A DNA stretch of 25,120 nucleotides from NCBI GenBank assembly GCA_934162325.1, contig CAKPIH010000015.1, forward strand, positions 1 to 25,120, read 5' to 3'. The translations under genes were made by a program, and so were the position numbers. Below are positions 7,726 through 13,724 of the stretch, one piece after another (position 1 is the first letter of the stretch; every line of letters begins with the position of its first letter). Source of the DNA: an uncultured Bacilli bacterium. Its GTDB lineage: Bacteria > Bacillota_I > Bacilli_A > RF39 > UBA660. Below the pieces are notes generated by a model. It made no database searches and was not told the origin of the DNA. It worked only from the letters and a program-made list of their open reading frames with translations.

Positions 7726-8445
7726 ATGCCTAGTTGGTCAGTCCATTTAGCAGTAGCAAAAGAAGTTAATAAAAAATTAAATTTAAATAAAGACTTATTT
7801 TACTATGGTAATTTAATACCAGATGTAGATAAAGGTACTATTATTAATCGTTATACAGCACATTTTTATGACAATATTCCTTTTCCATCTTGCCCTAAAG
7901 AAAAAATGATAAATATAAACAAATTTTTAAATACATACAAAAATGAACTTAATAATGATTTAATATTAGGATACTATTCCCATTTATTAACAGATACTTA
8001 TTTTAATAATGTTGTATATACCAAATGTTGGGTACAAGATATGAATAACAATATAATAGGAATAAAATTTAAAAATAACAAAATAAAATACATTGATATT
8101 GAAGATAAAAAGAAGCAGAAGAGAAAATATAAACATAAAGATTTTGAATTATATGGTAAATATTTATATCAAGATGGTCTAGTAGATATACCTAAAGATA
8201 TAAATATAGTAATGTCAAACATTGATAAACTAATACCAAAATTCTTAAATAAAGAACTTGTAAATCATAGGTTTAATTATCTACAAAATGAATTTTCAAA
8301 TTTTAATAAGTTAAGTTTATTTGAAAGAAAATTTAAACATAGATATTGTCTTTTTACAAAGGAAGAATTAAATACAATTTTTAATGATTGTGTTAATTAT
8401 ATAATAAAAGAAATTATTAAGTTAGGAGATAATAAAAATGCCTAA
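7726..8445 (+). CDS. Zinc-dependent phospholipase C-like protein
   Basis: 239 residues. The N-terminus MPSWSVHLAVAKEVNKKL, followed by YYGNLIPDVD, then TAHFY and LGYYSHLLTDTYF, follows the pattern of the Zn_dep_PLPC superfamily (S1/P1 and alpha-toxin-like all-helical fold). The Trp-Ser-x-His at the N-terminus, the Asp pair and the H-x-x-x-D (HLLTD) are the expected metal ligands. There is no signal peptide, so it is likely cytosolic, unlike secreted toxins; many such proteins in gut Firmicutes are uncharacterised and annotated only by fold. The C-terminal half is Lys-rich with no recognised domain. It has a clear AGAGGTGAT site. The next tiny reading frame (8438-8479) overlaps its stop. The substrate is unknown. 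Confidence 0.7.
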   Translation: MPSWSVHLAVAKEVNKKLNLNKDLFYYGNLIPDVDKGTIINRYTAHFYDNIPFPSCPKEKMININKFLNTYKNELNNDLILGYYSHLLTDTYFNNVVYTKCWVQDMNNNIIGIKFKNNKIKYIDIEDKKKQKRKYKHKDFELYGKYLYQDGLVDIPKDINIVMSNIDKLIPKFLNKELVNHRFNYLQNEFSNFNKLSLFERKFKHRYCLFTKEELNTIFNDCVNYIIKEIIKLGDNKNA

Positions 8446-8535
8446 AGAAGAATATACAAGTAAATTAAAAAATATATAAGGTAGGTGTAAATAATGGAAA
8501 ATATAAAAAAGAAAATATATGGAAAAAGACTTTAA
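8438..8535 (+). other. Two 13-codon reading frames in the spacer before the uracil-DNA glycosylase gene
   Basis: ATG 8438 to TAA 8479 overlaps the end of the preceding gene and has GGAG 9 bases upstream. ATG 8494 to TAA 8535 has GGTAGGTG upstream and overlaps the glycosylase start at 8519. The glycosylase ATG has no ribosome site of its own, and an in-frame stop (8504-8506) rules out an upstream in-frame start, so coupling to the second mini-frame may help its translation. Neither peptide is recognisable. Confidence 0.3.
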
Positions 8536-9106
8536 TAATATAATAAAAGAAATAAGAAAATGTAATATTTGTGAAGATAGGTTTGGCTTCAAACCACATC
8601 CAGTAGTCATAGGCTCAGCTACTTCAAAAATAGTTCAAATAAGTCAAGCACCATCAAAAACGGTAGATACTACACTAAAGCCATTTACTGATCAAAGCGG
8701 TAAAAAATTAAAATATGAATGGTATCAAATAACCGATGAAGAATTCTATAATCCAGATAACTTCTTTATCACAGCCTTAGCGCATTGCTATCCGGGTAAA
8801 GATAAAAATGGATGTGATAAAGCACCACCTAAAATATGCTATGAAAAATGGATAAAGAAAGAATTAGAATATATAGATAACAAAATATATATCATAATCG
8901 GAGCTAAAGCCGCTAAAACATTTTTTCCAGATGAAGATTATAATGACCTAATATTTAAAAATAATACACTATTTGATAAATTAGCAATAGTCATGCCGCA
9001 TCCATCCCCACTTAACATAAAGTGGCTTAAAGATAATCCTGAGTTTATGGAAAAAAGAATTATTGAAATAAGAAAAATAATAAATAATACATTAAATAAA
9101 AACTAA
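8519..9106 (+). CDS. Fe-S cluster uracil-DNA glycosylase family protein
   Basis: 195 residues. Four cysteines in the family 4/5 arrangement are visible: C15 and C18 (KCNIC), then C90 and C107 with 16 residues between them, suggesting a 4Fe-4S cluster. Motif 1 reads SQAPSKTVDTTLKPFTDQSG (QAP…PF…SG), a central IIIGAKAAK strand-turn follows, and the C-terminal motif MPHPSPLN contains the HPSP loop that enters the minor groove. It should excise uracil or a related damaged base from DNA as the first step of base excision repair. Motif 1 is not the usual GEAPG, so it may belong to a sub-branch with altered specificity. The next gene has its own unit; a weak terminator overlaps the stop. Confidence 0.8.
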   Translation: MEKDFNNIIKEIRKCNICEDRFGFKPHPVVIGSATSKIVQISQAPSKTVDTTLKPFTDQSGKKLKYEWYQITDEEFYNPDNFFITALAHCYPGKDKNGCDKAPPKICYEKWIKKELEYIDNKIYIIIGAKAAKTFFPDEDYNDLIFKNNTLFDKLAIVMPHPSPLNIKWLKDNPEFMEKRIIEIRKIINNTLNKN

Positions 9107-9133
9107 AGGCACTAAAAAATAGTATCTTTTTAT
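9105..9133 (+). terminator. Weak intrinsic terminator
   Basis: AAAGG and TCTTT pair (one G-T), C-A mismatch, then ACTA/TAGT around an A-loop, followed by T residues. It overlaps the glycosylase stop codon. Confidence 0.45.
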
Positions 9134-9191
9134 ATTAGTCAAGTTAACCAAATTAACATTATTTACATATACTACTTTGAAGGTGATAACT

Positions 9192-10574
9192 ATGAATAAT
9201 AATGAAGATAGAGCGGTCCGTAAAGTGATAATTGACCCAGGTCATGGTGGTACAGATTCTGGTGCTACAGGCAATAATTTACTAGAAAAAGACTATAATT
9301 TATTAATATCCAAATACATGTATGATAGATTTAAAGAGTTAGGAATACCAGTAGCTATAACTAGAGACTCAGATACCACATTATCTCCAACTGATAGAGT
9401 AAACACTATTTTAAATAAATTTGGTAATTCATCTGATGTTATACTAATATCGAACCATGTTAATTCAGGGGGCGGCGAAGGAGCCGAAGTCATCTATGCT
9501 CTAAGAAATAAAGATACCCTAGCTAAAAGAATACTAGAAAACATAGGAGCAACTGGTCAAGCAACAAGAAAATATTACCAAAGAAGATTACCGAGTGATA
9601 CCTCAAAAGACTACTATTTCATACATCGAAATACTGGTAATCTAGAACCACTAATCGTCGAGTATGGCTTTATTGATAATACCAAAGATGTCGAGTTTCT
9701 AAAAGAAAACTATGAAGAACTAGCAGAAGCCGTCATATCAGCAGTAGCAAACTATATAGGAGTACCATATAAAGCTCCGAATGGTCTAATAACCAATACC
9801 TATGTTGTACAAAAAGGCGATACCCTATATAGCATAGCAAATAAATTAGGTACTACTGTTTCAGAACTAAAAAAAGAAAACAATCTAACATCAAATACCC
9901 TTCAAATAGGAGAGGTGCTTCGTATACCAACTAAAGAAATATATGAAGAAGAAGAAAATGTCTATGTCGTTAAAAAAGGAGATTCCTTATATTCAATTGC
10001 CATGGCTAATAATACTACTGTGGATGAATTAAAGAAAGCTAACAACTTAACTTCAAATATTCTATCAACTGGACAATTACTAAAAATACCAAGTGCATTA
10101 TTACCAGAGTCAACATACATTGTAAAGAAAGGAGATTCCTTATATTCCATTGCCAATAAATATAATACTACCATTGATGAACTAAAGAGAATCAATAATT
10201 TAACAAGTAATACCCTAAGTATTGGTCAGGTGCTAAAATTACCAAGTGATAAAGCAAGCAATGTAGAAAAGGAAGAAAATACCATTAGTTATACAGTTCA
10301 AAAAGGCGATTCCTTATATAGCATAGCCAGAAAATATTCTACTACCATTGATAAAATAAAAGATTTAAATAATCTAACAACTAATTTATTATCAATAGGT
10401 CAAGTATTACTAATACCAACAGATACCAATCTAGAGACAACTTACACCGTTCAGAAAGGTGATTCCCTATATAGTATAGCCAAAAAATATGATACTACTG
10501 TTGATAGATTAAAACAGTTAAACAATCTAAAATCAAATCTACTATCCGTAGGCCAAATACTAATAGTAAGATAA
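9192..10574 (+). CDS. N-acetylmuramoyl-L-alanine amidase (Amidase_3) with five LysM repeats
   Basis: 460 residues. The N-terminal zinc amidase domain (about 10-190) shows IIDPGHGG with His18, the metal ligand Glu32 (LLEKDYN), His89 (LISNHVNS) and catalytic Glu157 (LIVEYGF); it cleaves the MurNAc-L-Ala bond in peptidoglycan. Five LysM domains follow (about 203-460), each starting with a Y-x-V-x-KGD-(S/T)-LYSIA block and ending GxxLxIP, separated by short linkers; they bind glycan chains. There is no signal peptide or transmembrane segment, unusual for a wall hydrolase, so export by holin, lysis or a non-classical route would be needed. The ATG at 9192 is chosen because AAGGTGAT (9180-9187) precedes it; an in-frame TTG at 9177 would lie upstream of that site. 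Confidence 0.9.
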   Translation: MNNNEDRAVRKVIIDPGHGGTDSGATGNNLLEKDYNLLISKYMYDRFKELGIPVAITRDSDTTLSPTDRVNTILNKFGNSSDVILISNHVNSGGGEGAEVIYALRNKDTLAKRILENIGATGQATRKYYQRRLPSDTSKDYYFIHRNTGNLEPLIVEYGFIDNTKDVEFLKENYEELAEAVISAVANYIGVPYKAPNGLITNTYVVQKGDTLYSIANKLGTTVSELKKENNLTSNTLQIGEVLRIPTKEIYEEEENVYVVKKGDSLYSIAMANNTTVDELKKANNLTSNILSTGQLLKIPSALLPESTYIVKKGDSLYSIANKYNTTIDELKRINNLTSNTLSIGQVLKLPSDKASNVEKEENTISYTVQKGDSLYSIARKYSTTIDKIKDLNNLTTNLLSIGQVLLIPTDTNLETTYTVQKGDSLYSIAKKYDTTVDRLKQLNNLKSNLLSVGQILIVR

Positions 10575-10577
10575 TAT

Positions 10578-10608
10578 AGAAAGTATATAACCATATATTT
10601 TCTTTTTT
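10578..10608 (+). terminator. Intrinsic terminator of the LysM amidase gene
   Basis: AGAAAGTATAT pairs with ATATATTTTCT (one G-T wobble) around loop AACC, followed by six T. Confidence 0.85.
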
Positions 10609-10649
10609 CTTGTCCACTTTAACCATAAACAAGTTTATGTTTTCCGTGG

Positions 10650-10682
10650 TATGATAGAGCCAAAACATTTGTCTCTATCATA
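10650..10682 (+). repeat. Mismatch hairpin repeat, copy 4
   Basis: Ten-base arms TATGATAGAG/CTCTATCATA; C10660 faces T10672, C10661 pairs G10671, inner AAA/TTT. It lies beyond the amidase terminator. Confidence 0.8.
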
Positions 10683-10684
10683 AA

Positions 10685-10714
10685 ATGAGTAAGCCTAAGA
10701 TTAGTCTTCCTCAT
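10685..10714 (+). repeat. Mismatch hairpin repeat, copy 5
   Basis: Arms ATGAG-T-AAG and CTT-C-CTCAT (one extra T-C mismatch), C10694 opposite T10705, C10695-G10704, inner TAA/TTA. Confidence 0.75.
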
Positions 10715-10772
10715 AAAAATATTATTAAAGTTTACACTATTTTACATATGAGAAACCTTATAAAATATAGAT

Positions 10773-10795
10773 TTATCCACACTACCTGTGGACAG
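10773..10795. promoter_or_regulatory. DnaA-box-like inverted pair
   Basis: TTATCCACA (10773-10781) is a perfect match to the DnaA box consensus; five bases later TGTGGACAG matches the inverted box at 7 of 9 positions. It lies 45 bp upstream of a strong promoter. It may be a DnaA regulatory site, or simply a TCCACA/TGTGGA hairpin. Confidence 0.5.
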
Positions 10796-10839
10796 ATTAA
10801 ATAAATTTGACAAAAATTGACAAAATTAATAAAAACCTG

Positions 10840-10868
10840 TTGACAAGTACTAATCCATATAGTATACT
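10840..10868 (+). promoter_or_regulatory. Near-consensus sigma-A promoter of the candidate RNA
   Basis: TTGACA (10840-10845), 17-bp spacer, TATACT (10863-10868). Two more TTGACA hexamers (10807-10812, 10817-10822) lie upstream as a ten-bp-spaced direct repeat. Confidence 0.85.
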
Positions 10869-10874
10869 TATTGC

Positions 10875-11126
10875 GATATTAAGGCCTACCAAATTAATGA
10901 ATTTTTTGAAGACTTTTTCAAAGAAATTCATTAATAATATTTGAGTAAAAGTACAAATCTAAGAATGGGCGAAATCTGAAAATAAGGAGGTTATTGCTAG
11001 AGTAACAACACATAACGCTCTAGTTTGAAAAATAAAAAACACCTAATGTGTTATTAATGGTAATTCCTATAAAAATGTATAAAAATTATTTTATTGTTGA
11101 TTAATATATCAACTAATCCCTTTTTT
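10875..11126 (+). ncRNA. Candidate structured non-coding RNA
   Basis: A near-consensus promoter faces a stretch with no credible ORF but much secondary structure. Almost at the start is an 18-bp hairpin (10893-10935: ATTAATGAATTT/AAATTCATTAAT plus TTTGAA/TTCAAA, one bulged G). Next come a hairpin CTAGAG/CTCTAG (10997-11002 with 11018-11023) that can form a pseudoknot with GTTAT/ATAAC (10990-10994 with 11012-11016), and AACAC/GTGTT (11038-11052). An AGGAGG at 10985-10990 is followed by no reading frame longer than three codons. The 3' end is placed at the GTTGAT/ATCAAC hairpin and T6 run. I looked for and did not find the conserved cores of RNase P RNA, tmRNA, SRP RNA or common riboswitches. 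Both identity and exact ends are uncertain; it could also extend to 11234. Confidence 0.5.
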
Positions 11127-11234
11127 ATGTTAGATATTAAATAAAATTCACAAAAATCTGTTAAACCTATATTAAATTAAAAAGTACAAAACTTCAAAAC
11201 CCTATTGTAGAAAAAATTAAAAGTAGGAATTACC
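11059..11234 (+). repeat. Long-range 11-bp inverted repeat
   Basis: GGTAATTCCTA (11059-11069) is exactly complementary to TAGGAATTACC (11224-11234), 154 bases apart. It could close a large RNA domain if transcription reads past 11126, or be relic ends of a small mobile element; no flanking target duplication is visible. Confidence 0.5.
11096..11126 (+). terminator. Candidate terminator of the non-coding RNA
   Basis: GTTGAT/ATCAAC around TAATAT, then seven bases and six T. The gap between stem and T-run makes it weak. Confidence 0.4.
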
Positions 11235-11328
11235 GCTCATTTATTAAATAGTTCGTTTGTTATAATAATTTATTTTTGATTTATGTTTTTGTTTTTAACA
11301 TATATTTACTCCAATTAGTAAATAAAAA

Positions 11329-11366
11329 AATAACTATTATCCATTCCCTGGGTAATAGTTATTTTA
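11329..11366 (-). terminator. Bidirectional intrinsic terminator after RNase J
   Basis: AATAACTATTA/TAATAGTTATT with inner CC/GG and one T-G wobble. On the minus strand it is followed by seven T, ending the RNase J transcript; on the plus strand by ATTTTAATT. Confidence 0.85.
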
Positions 11367-11375
11367 ATTATATAA

Positions 11376-13118
11376 TTATTTATTTTTATTAGGAATTTCT
11401 TTCTTATTAATAGCTTTCTTAGACTGAACATCTTTTTTACTATTGTTATCATCTTCTTTAGCGTGCGTTTTAATACCCATAACGATAGGTAAAATGATAG
11501 GAACTCTACCAGTCTTATCTGAAAGAATTGGCATAAGACCATTAATAATTTCTGACTTCATATCATTAAAGTTAAAGAATTTCTTTTTAAGTTCTTTATT
11601 AATAATAATTTCTGCATTATGTTGAATTTCTTTAATTAAGTCGGCATTTTCATTAACCAAGATATATCCTCTTGTAGTAATTGCCGGACTACCTAAAAGA
11701 ATCTTATGCTCAATATCGATATTAGCAATAATAACTAAAATACCATTAGTACTCATAAGAATTCTATCCTTTATAACAGCAGACCCAACATCACCAATTC
11801 TTGAACCATCGACATAAACTTCACCAGCTTGAACTTTACCATCTTTATATAGTTGTCCTTTATCAAGAGCAAGAACATCACCATTTTCTAAGACGAAAGT
11901 ATTTCTTCTTGGAATACCACACATAACACCTAGGTCTGTATGTTTTTTAAGCATTCTAAACTCACCATGGTAAGGAACAAAGTATTTAGGTTTAAATAAT
12001 CTAATCATAAGTTTAAGTTCATCCTGATTAGCGTGTCCTGAAGAGTGAATTTCACTCATAGCATTAGTAAATACTTTAACGCCTTTTTTATAAAGTTTAT
12101 TAATAGTTCTTGATACAGAAGCTGTATTACCTGGAATAGGGGAACTAGAAAATACTACTATATCATTAGGCATCAAACTAATTTGTCTATGTGTGCCAGC
12201 AGCAATTCTAGATAGAGCAGCTAATGGTTCACCTTGGCTACCAGTACAAAGTAAACATACCTCACCAGGCTTCAAATGATTAGCTTCTTCTGCAGTAATA
12301 ATAATACTCTTATCCTCAAAGTAACCACACTTAAGAGCAATATCAACCATGTTCTCCATACTTCTACCAAATAAAGCAATCTTTCTATTATTCTTTTTAC
12401 AAGTTTCAATAATATGTTTAATTCTATAAACATTTGAAGCAAAAGTAGCTAGAATAATTCTGTTGCTAGTATAAGTAGAAAAAATTTCCTTCAAGTTTTC
12501 ATCAACAACACTCTCACTAAGAGAAGTGCCAGGACTCATTGCATTAGTAGAGTCACTCATAAGTACACTAACACCTTTTTCACCAATTCTTGCCATCTTA
12601 TGTAAGTTAGCCATTGGTCCAATAGGAGTCATATCAAACTTAAAGTCACCAGTCATAACAATAGTACCATCAGGAGTCTCTATTGCAAGACCATGAGAAT
12701 CAGGTATCGAGTGGGTTGTTCTAAAAAATTCAATATTAAAATATTTAGTTTTAATTACAGTGTCTTCATCATAAACAACCATGTCTTTATAGACAATATT
12801 TCTTTCATCTAATTTTTTATCAATAAGTTCTTTAGCATTAGCGGGAGCATAAATCTTTGGAATAGCAACCGATTGCAAAAGAAAAGGAATACTACCAATA
12901 TGATCTTCATGTCCGTGCGTAATAATTAAAGCCTTAATTTTACTTTCGTTTTCTTTTAAAAATGTATAGTCTGGTATAACATAATCAATACCAAGTAAGT
13001 CATCATCCGGAAACATAACACCAGAATCGACAATAATAATTTCATCACCATGCATAACAGTATACATGTTTTTACCAACTTCCCCAAGTCCTCCTAAGGG
13101 AATAATTTTTGTATTCAT
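11376..13118 (-). CDS. rnj: Ribonuclease J
   Basis: 580 residues, slightly longer than the ~555 of RNase J1. The metallo-beta-lactamase motif THGHEDHIG carries His68, His70, Asp72 and His73; TTHSIPDSHG and GDFKFD supply further metal ligands, and the beta-CASP part continues with a conserved CTGSQGEP and SGHANQDE, then KYFVPYHGEFRM. RNase J is a 5'-3' exonuclease and endonuclease for mRNA decay and rRNA maturation in Firmicutes. The extra C-terminal ~20 residues are Lys/Asn-rich (…KKAINKKEIPNKNK) and may be a disordered RNA-binding tail. AAAGGAG stands six bases before the ATG. It has its own promoter (13205-13233) and strong terminator, so it is a monocistronic unit, divergent from the rimP-nusA operon. 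Confidence 0.95.
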   Translation of the reverse strand: MNTKIIPLGGLGEVGKNMYTVMHGDEIIIVDSGVMFPDDDLLGIDYVIPDYTFLKENESKIKALIITHGHEDHIGSIPFLLQSVAIPKIYAPANAKELIDKKLDERNIVYKDMVVYDEDTVIKTKYFNIEFFRTTHSIPDSHGLAIETPDGTIVMTGDFKFDMTPIGPMANLHKMARIGEKGVSVLMSDSTNAMSPGTSLSESVVDENLKEIFSTYTSNRIILATFASNVYRIKHIIETCKKNNRKIALFGRSMENMVDIALKCGYFEDKSIIITAEEANHLKPGEVCLLCTGSQGEPLAALSRIAAGTHRQISLMPNDIVVFSSSPIPGNTASVSRTINKLYKKGVKVFTNAMSEIHSSGHANQDELKLMIRLFKPKYFVPYHGEFRMLKKHTDLGVMCGIPRRNTFVLENGDVLALDKGQLYKDGKVQAGEVYVDGSRIGDVGSAVIKDRILMSTNGILVIIANIDIEHKILLGSPAITTRGYILVNENADLIKEIQHNAEIIINKELKKKFFNFNDMKSEIINGLMPILSDKTGRVPIILPIVMGIKTHAKEDDNNSKKDVQSKKAINKKEIPNKNK

Positions 13119-13204
13119 TTAATTTCTCCTTTCAAAATATTTTTCCTCGTTAAAAAATAAAAATTTAATATATTGAATTTTAAAAGAATAACCACTGCCT
13201 AATA

Positions 13205-13233
13205 ATTATACAATAATTTTGTTAAAAAAGCAA
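13205..13233 (-). promoter_or_regulatory. Promoter of RNase J
   Basis: On the minus strand TTGCTT (13233-13228), 17-bp spacer, TATAAT (13210-13205). It gives an 80-nt leader. Confidence 0.75.
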
Positions 13234-13258
13234 ATGGTAAATTTTATCTTTACACATA

Positions 13259-13284
13259 GAGTGTGAACCTAAGGTTTCCCACTC
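13259..13284 (+). repeat. Mismatch hairpin repeat, copy 6
   Basis: Arms GAGTG-T-GAA and TTC-C-CACTC, C13268 facing T13275, C13269-G13274, loop TAAG. Here the base pair next to the mismatch is A-T instead of the usual G-C. An alternative register pairs AACC with GGTT. Confidence 0.65.
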
Positions 13285-13285
13285 A

Positions 13286-13312
13286 TCTTTGAAGCCTAAG
13301 TGTCTTCAAAGA
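13286..13312 (+). repeat. Mismatch hairpin repeat, copy 7
   Basis: Nine-base arms TCTTTGAAG/CTTCAAAGA, C13295 opposite T13303, C13296-G13302, loop TAAGT. Confidence 0.8.
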
Positions 13313-13313
13313 G

Positions 13314-13343
13314 AAATATGAAGCCAAGTGTGTCTCCATATTT
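13314..13343 (+). repeat. Mismatch hairpin repeat, copy 8
   Basis: Arms AAATATG-A-AG and CT-C-CATATTT, C13324 opposite T13333, C13325-G13332, loop AAGTGT. Confidence 0.75.
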
Positions 13344-13375
13344 AAGAATCAGTCATTAAAAAACAAAAAAATACC

Positions 13376-13404
13376 TTGTATTTACTATAAACATGTGCTA
13401 TAAT
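13376..13404 (+). promoter_or_regulatory. Promoter of the rimP-nusA-infB operon
   Basis: TTGTAT (13376-13381), 17-bp spacer, TATAAT (13399-13404) with TGC just upstream (extended -10). Transcription should start near 13411. Confidence 0.85.
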
Positions 13405-13419
13405 ATAACTGTCTTGAAG

Positions 13420-13450
13420 AAAGAGTGGCATAAAAATCCACTCTTTTATA
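13420..13450 (+). terminator. Terminator-like hairpin in the rimP leader (possible attenuator)
   Basis: Perfect nine-bp arms AAAGAGTGG/CCACTCTTT, followed by TTATATATATT, between promoter and the AGGAGG of rimP. Attenuation of a NusA-encoding operon would allow feedback; this is inference from position. Confidence 0.5.
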
Positions 13451-13470
13451 TATATTAATTAGGAGGAAAT

Positions 13471-13722
13471 ATGACAGTAGAAGAAAAAATAAGAGAAATG
13501 CTTGAAGGACCAGTCGCAGAAGTAGGAGTAAGAATAGACTCCATAAATCTAGAAAAGGAAGATAATAATTTATATCTAAGAATCGTAATAGATCGTGATG
13601 AAATAATTGATATAGATAAATGTGTTGAAGTAACAAATATTATCAATCCAATATTAGATAGAGAAGATCCTATAAAAGAATCATACACTTTAGATGTATC
13701 GACAAAGGAGAAGGGAAGATAA
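13471..13722 (+). CDS. rimP: Ribosome maturation factor RimP, N-terminal domain only
   Basis: 83 residues, about half the usual ~150. EEKIREMLEGPVAEVGVRI, LYLRIVIDRD, IDIDKCVEVTNIINPILD and YTLDVS follow the RimP N-terminal domain. In ordinary RimP the YxLEVSSPG strand leads into the linker and C-terminal SH3-like domain; here the frame ends at VSTKEKGR and nusA begins two bases after the stop, so there is no room for, nor remnant of, that domain. RimP aids 30S subunit assembly by binding S12. Start is set by AGGAGG 6 bases upstream. The first gene of the operon, as usual before nusA. Confidence 0.85.
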   Translation: MTVEEKIREMLEGPVAEVGVRIDSINLEKEDNNLYLRIVIDRDEIIDIDKCVEVTNIINPILDREDPIKESYTLDVSTKEKGR

Positions 13723-13724
13723 AA

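Larger units (their letters stand above)
10575..11375. other. 800-bp gene-free region with promoter, hairpins and a candidate RNA gene
   Basis: In order: terminator (10578-10608), a CATAAA/TTTATG hairpin followed by four T (10624-10643), two mismatch hairpins (10650-10714), a DnaA-box-like pair (10773-10795), TTGACA direct repeats (10807-10822), a near-consensus promoter (10840-10868), structured candidate RNA (10875-11126), an 11-bp long-range inverted repeat (11059-11069 with 11224-11234) and a bidirectional terminator (11329-11366). No credible protein gene is seen in either strand. Confidence 0.8.
13119..13470. other. Divergent control region between RNase J and the rimP-nusA operon
   Basis: Contains the minus-strand promoter of RNase J (13205-13233), three mismatch hairpins (13259-13343), the plus-strand promoter of rimP (13376-13404) and a terminator-like leader hairpin (13420-13447). 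No small ORF with a ribosome site is seen besides the rimP start. Confidence 0.85.

Noticed and set aside
8503..8511. A AAA AAG heptamer that looked like a -1 frameshift signal before the glycosylase gene
   Set aside because: A -1 shift from the mini frame leads to the third frame, not that of the glycosylase; only a +1 shift would join them.
9177..9191. TTG at 9177 as start of the LysM amidase
   Set aside because: The ribosome site AAGGTGAT lies downstream of it, directly before ATG 9192.
9812..10574. Direct DNA repeats at the 3' end of the amidase gene as a tandem repeat element
   Set aside because: They are explained by the five LysM domains of the encoded protein.
10875..11234. Candidate RNA as RNase P RNA, tmRNA or SRP RNA
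   Set aside because: The conserved cores (GAGGAAAGTCC; the tag reading frame and tRNA-like ends; the GGAAGCAGC-type apical loop) were not found.
10575..11375. Chromosomal replication origin
   Set aside because: Only one perfect DnaA box and one partial box are present, and dnaA/dnaN are not adjacent; kept only as a DnaA-box observation.
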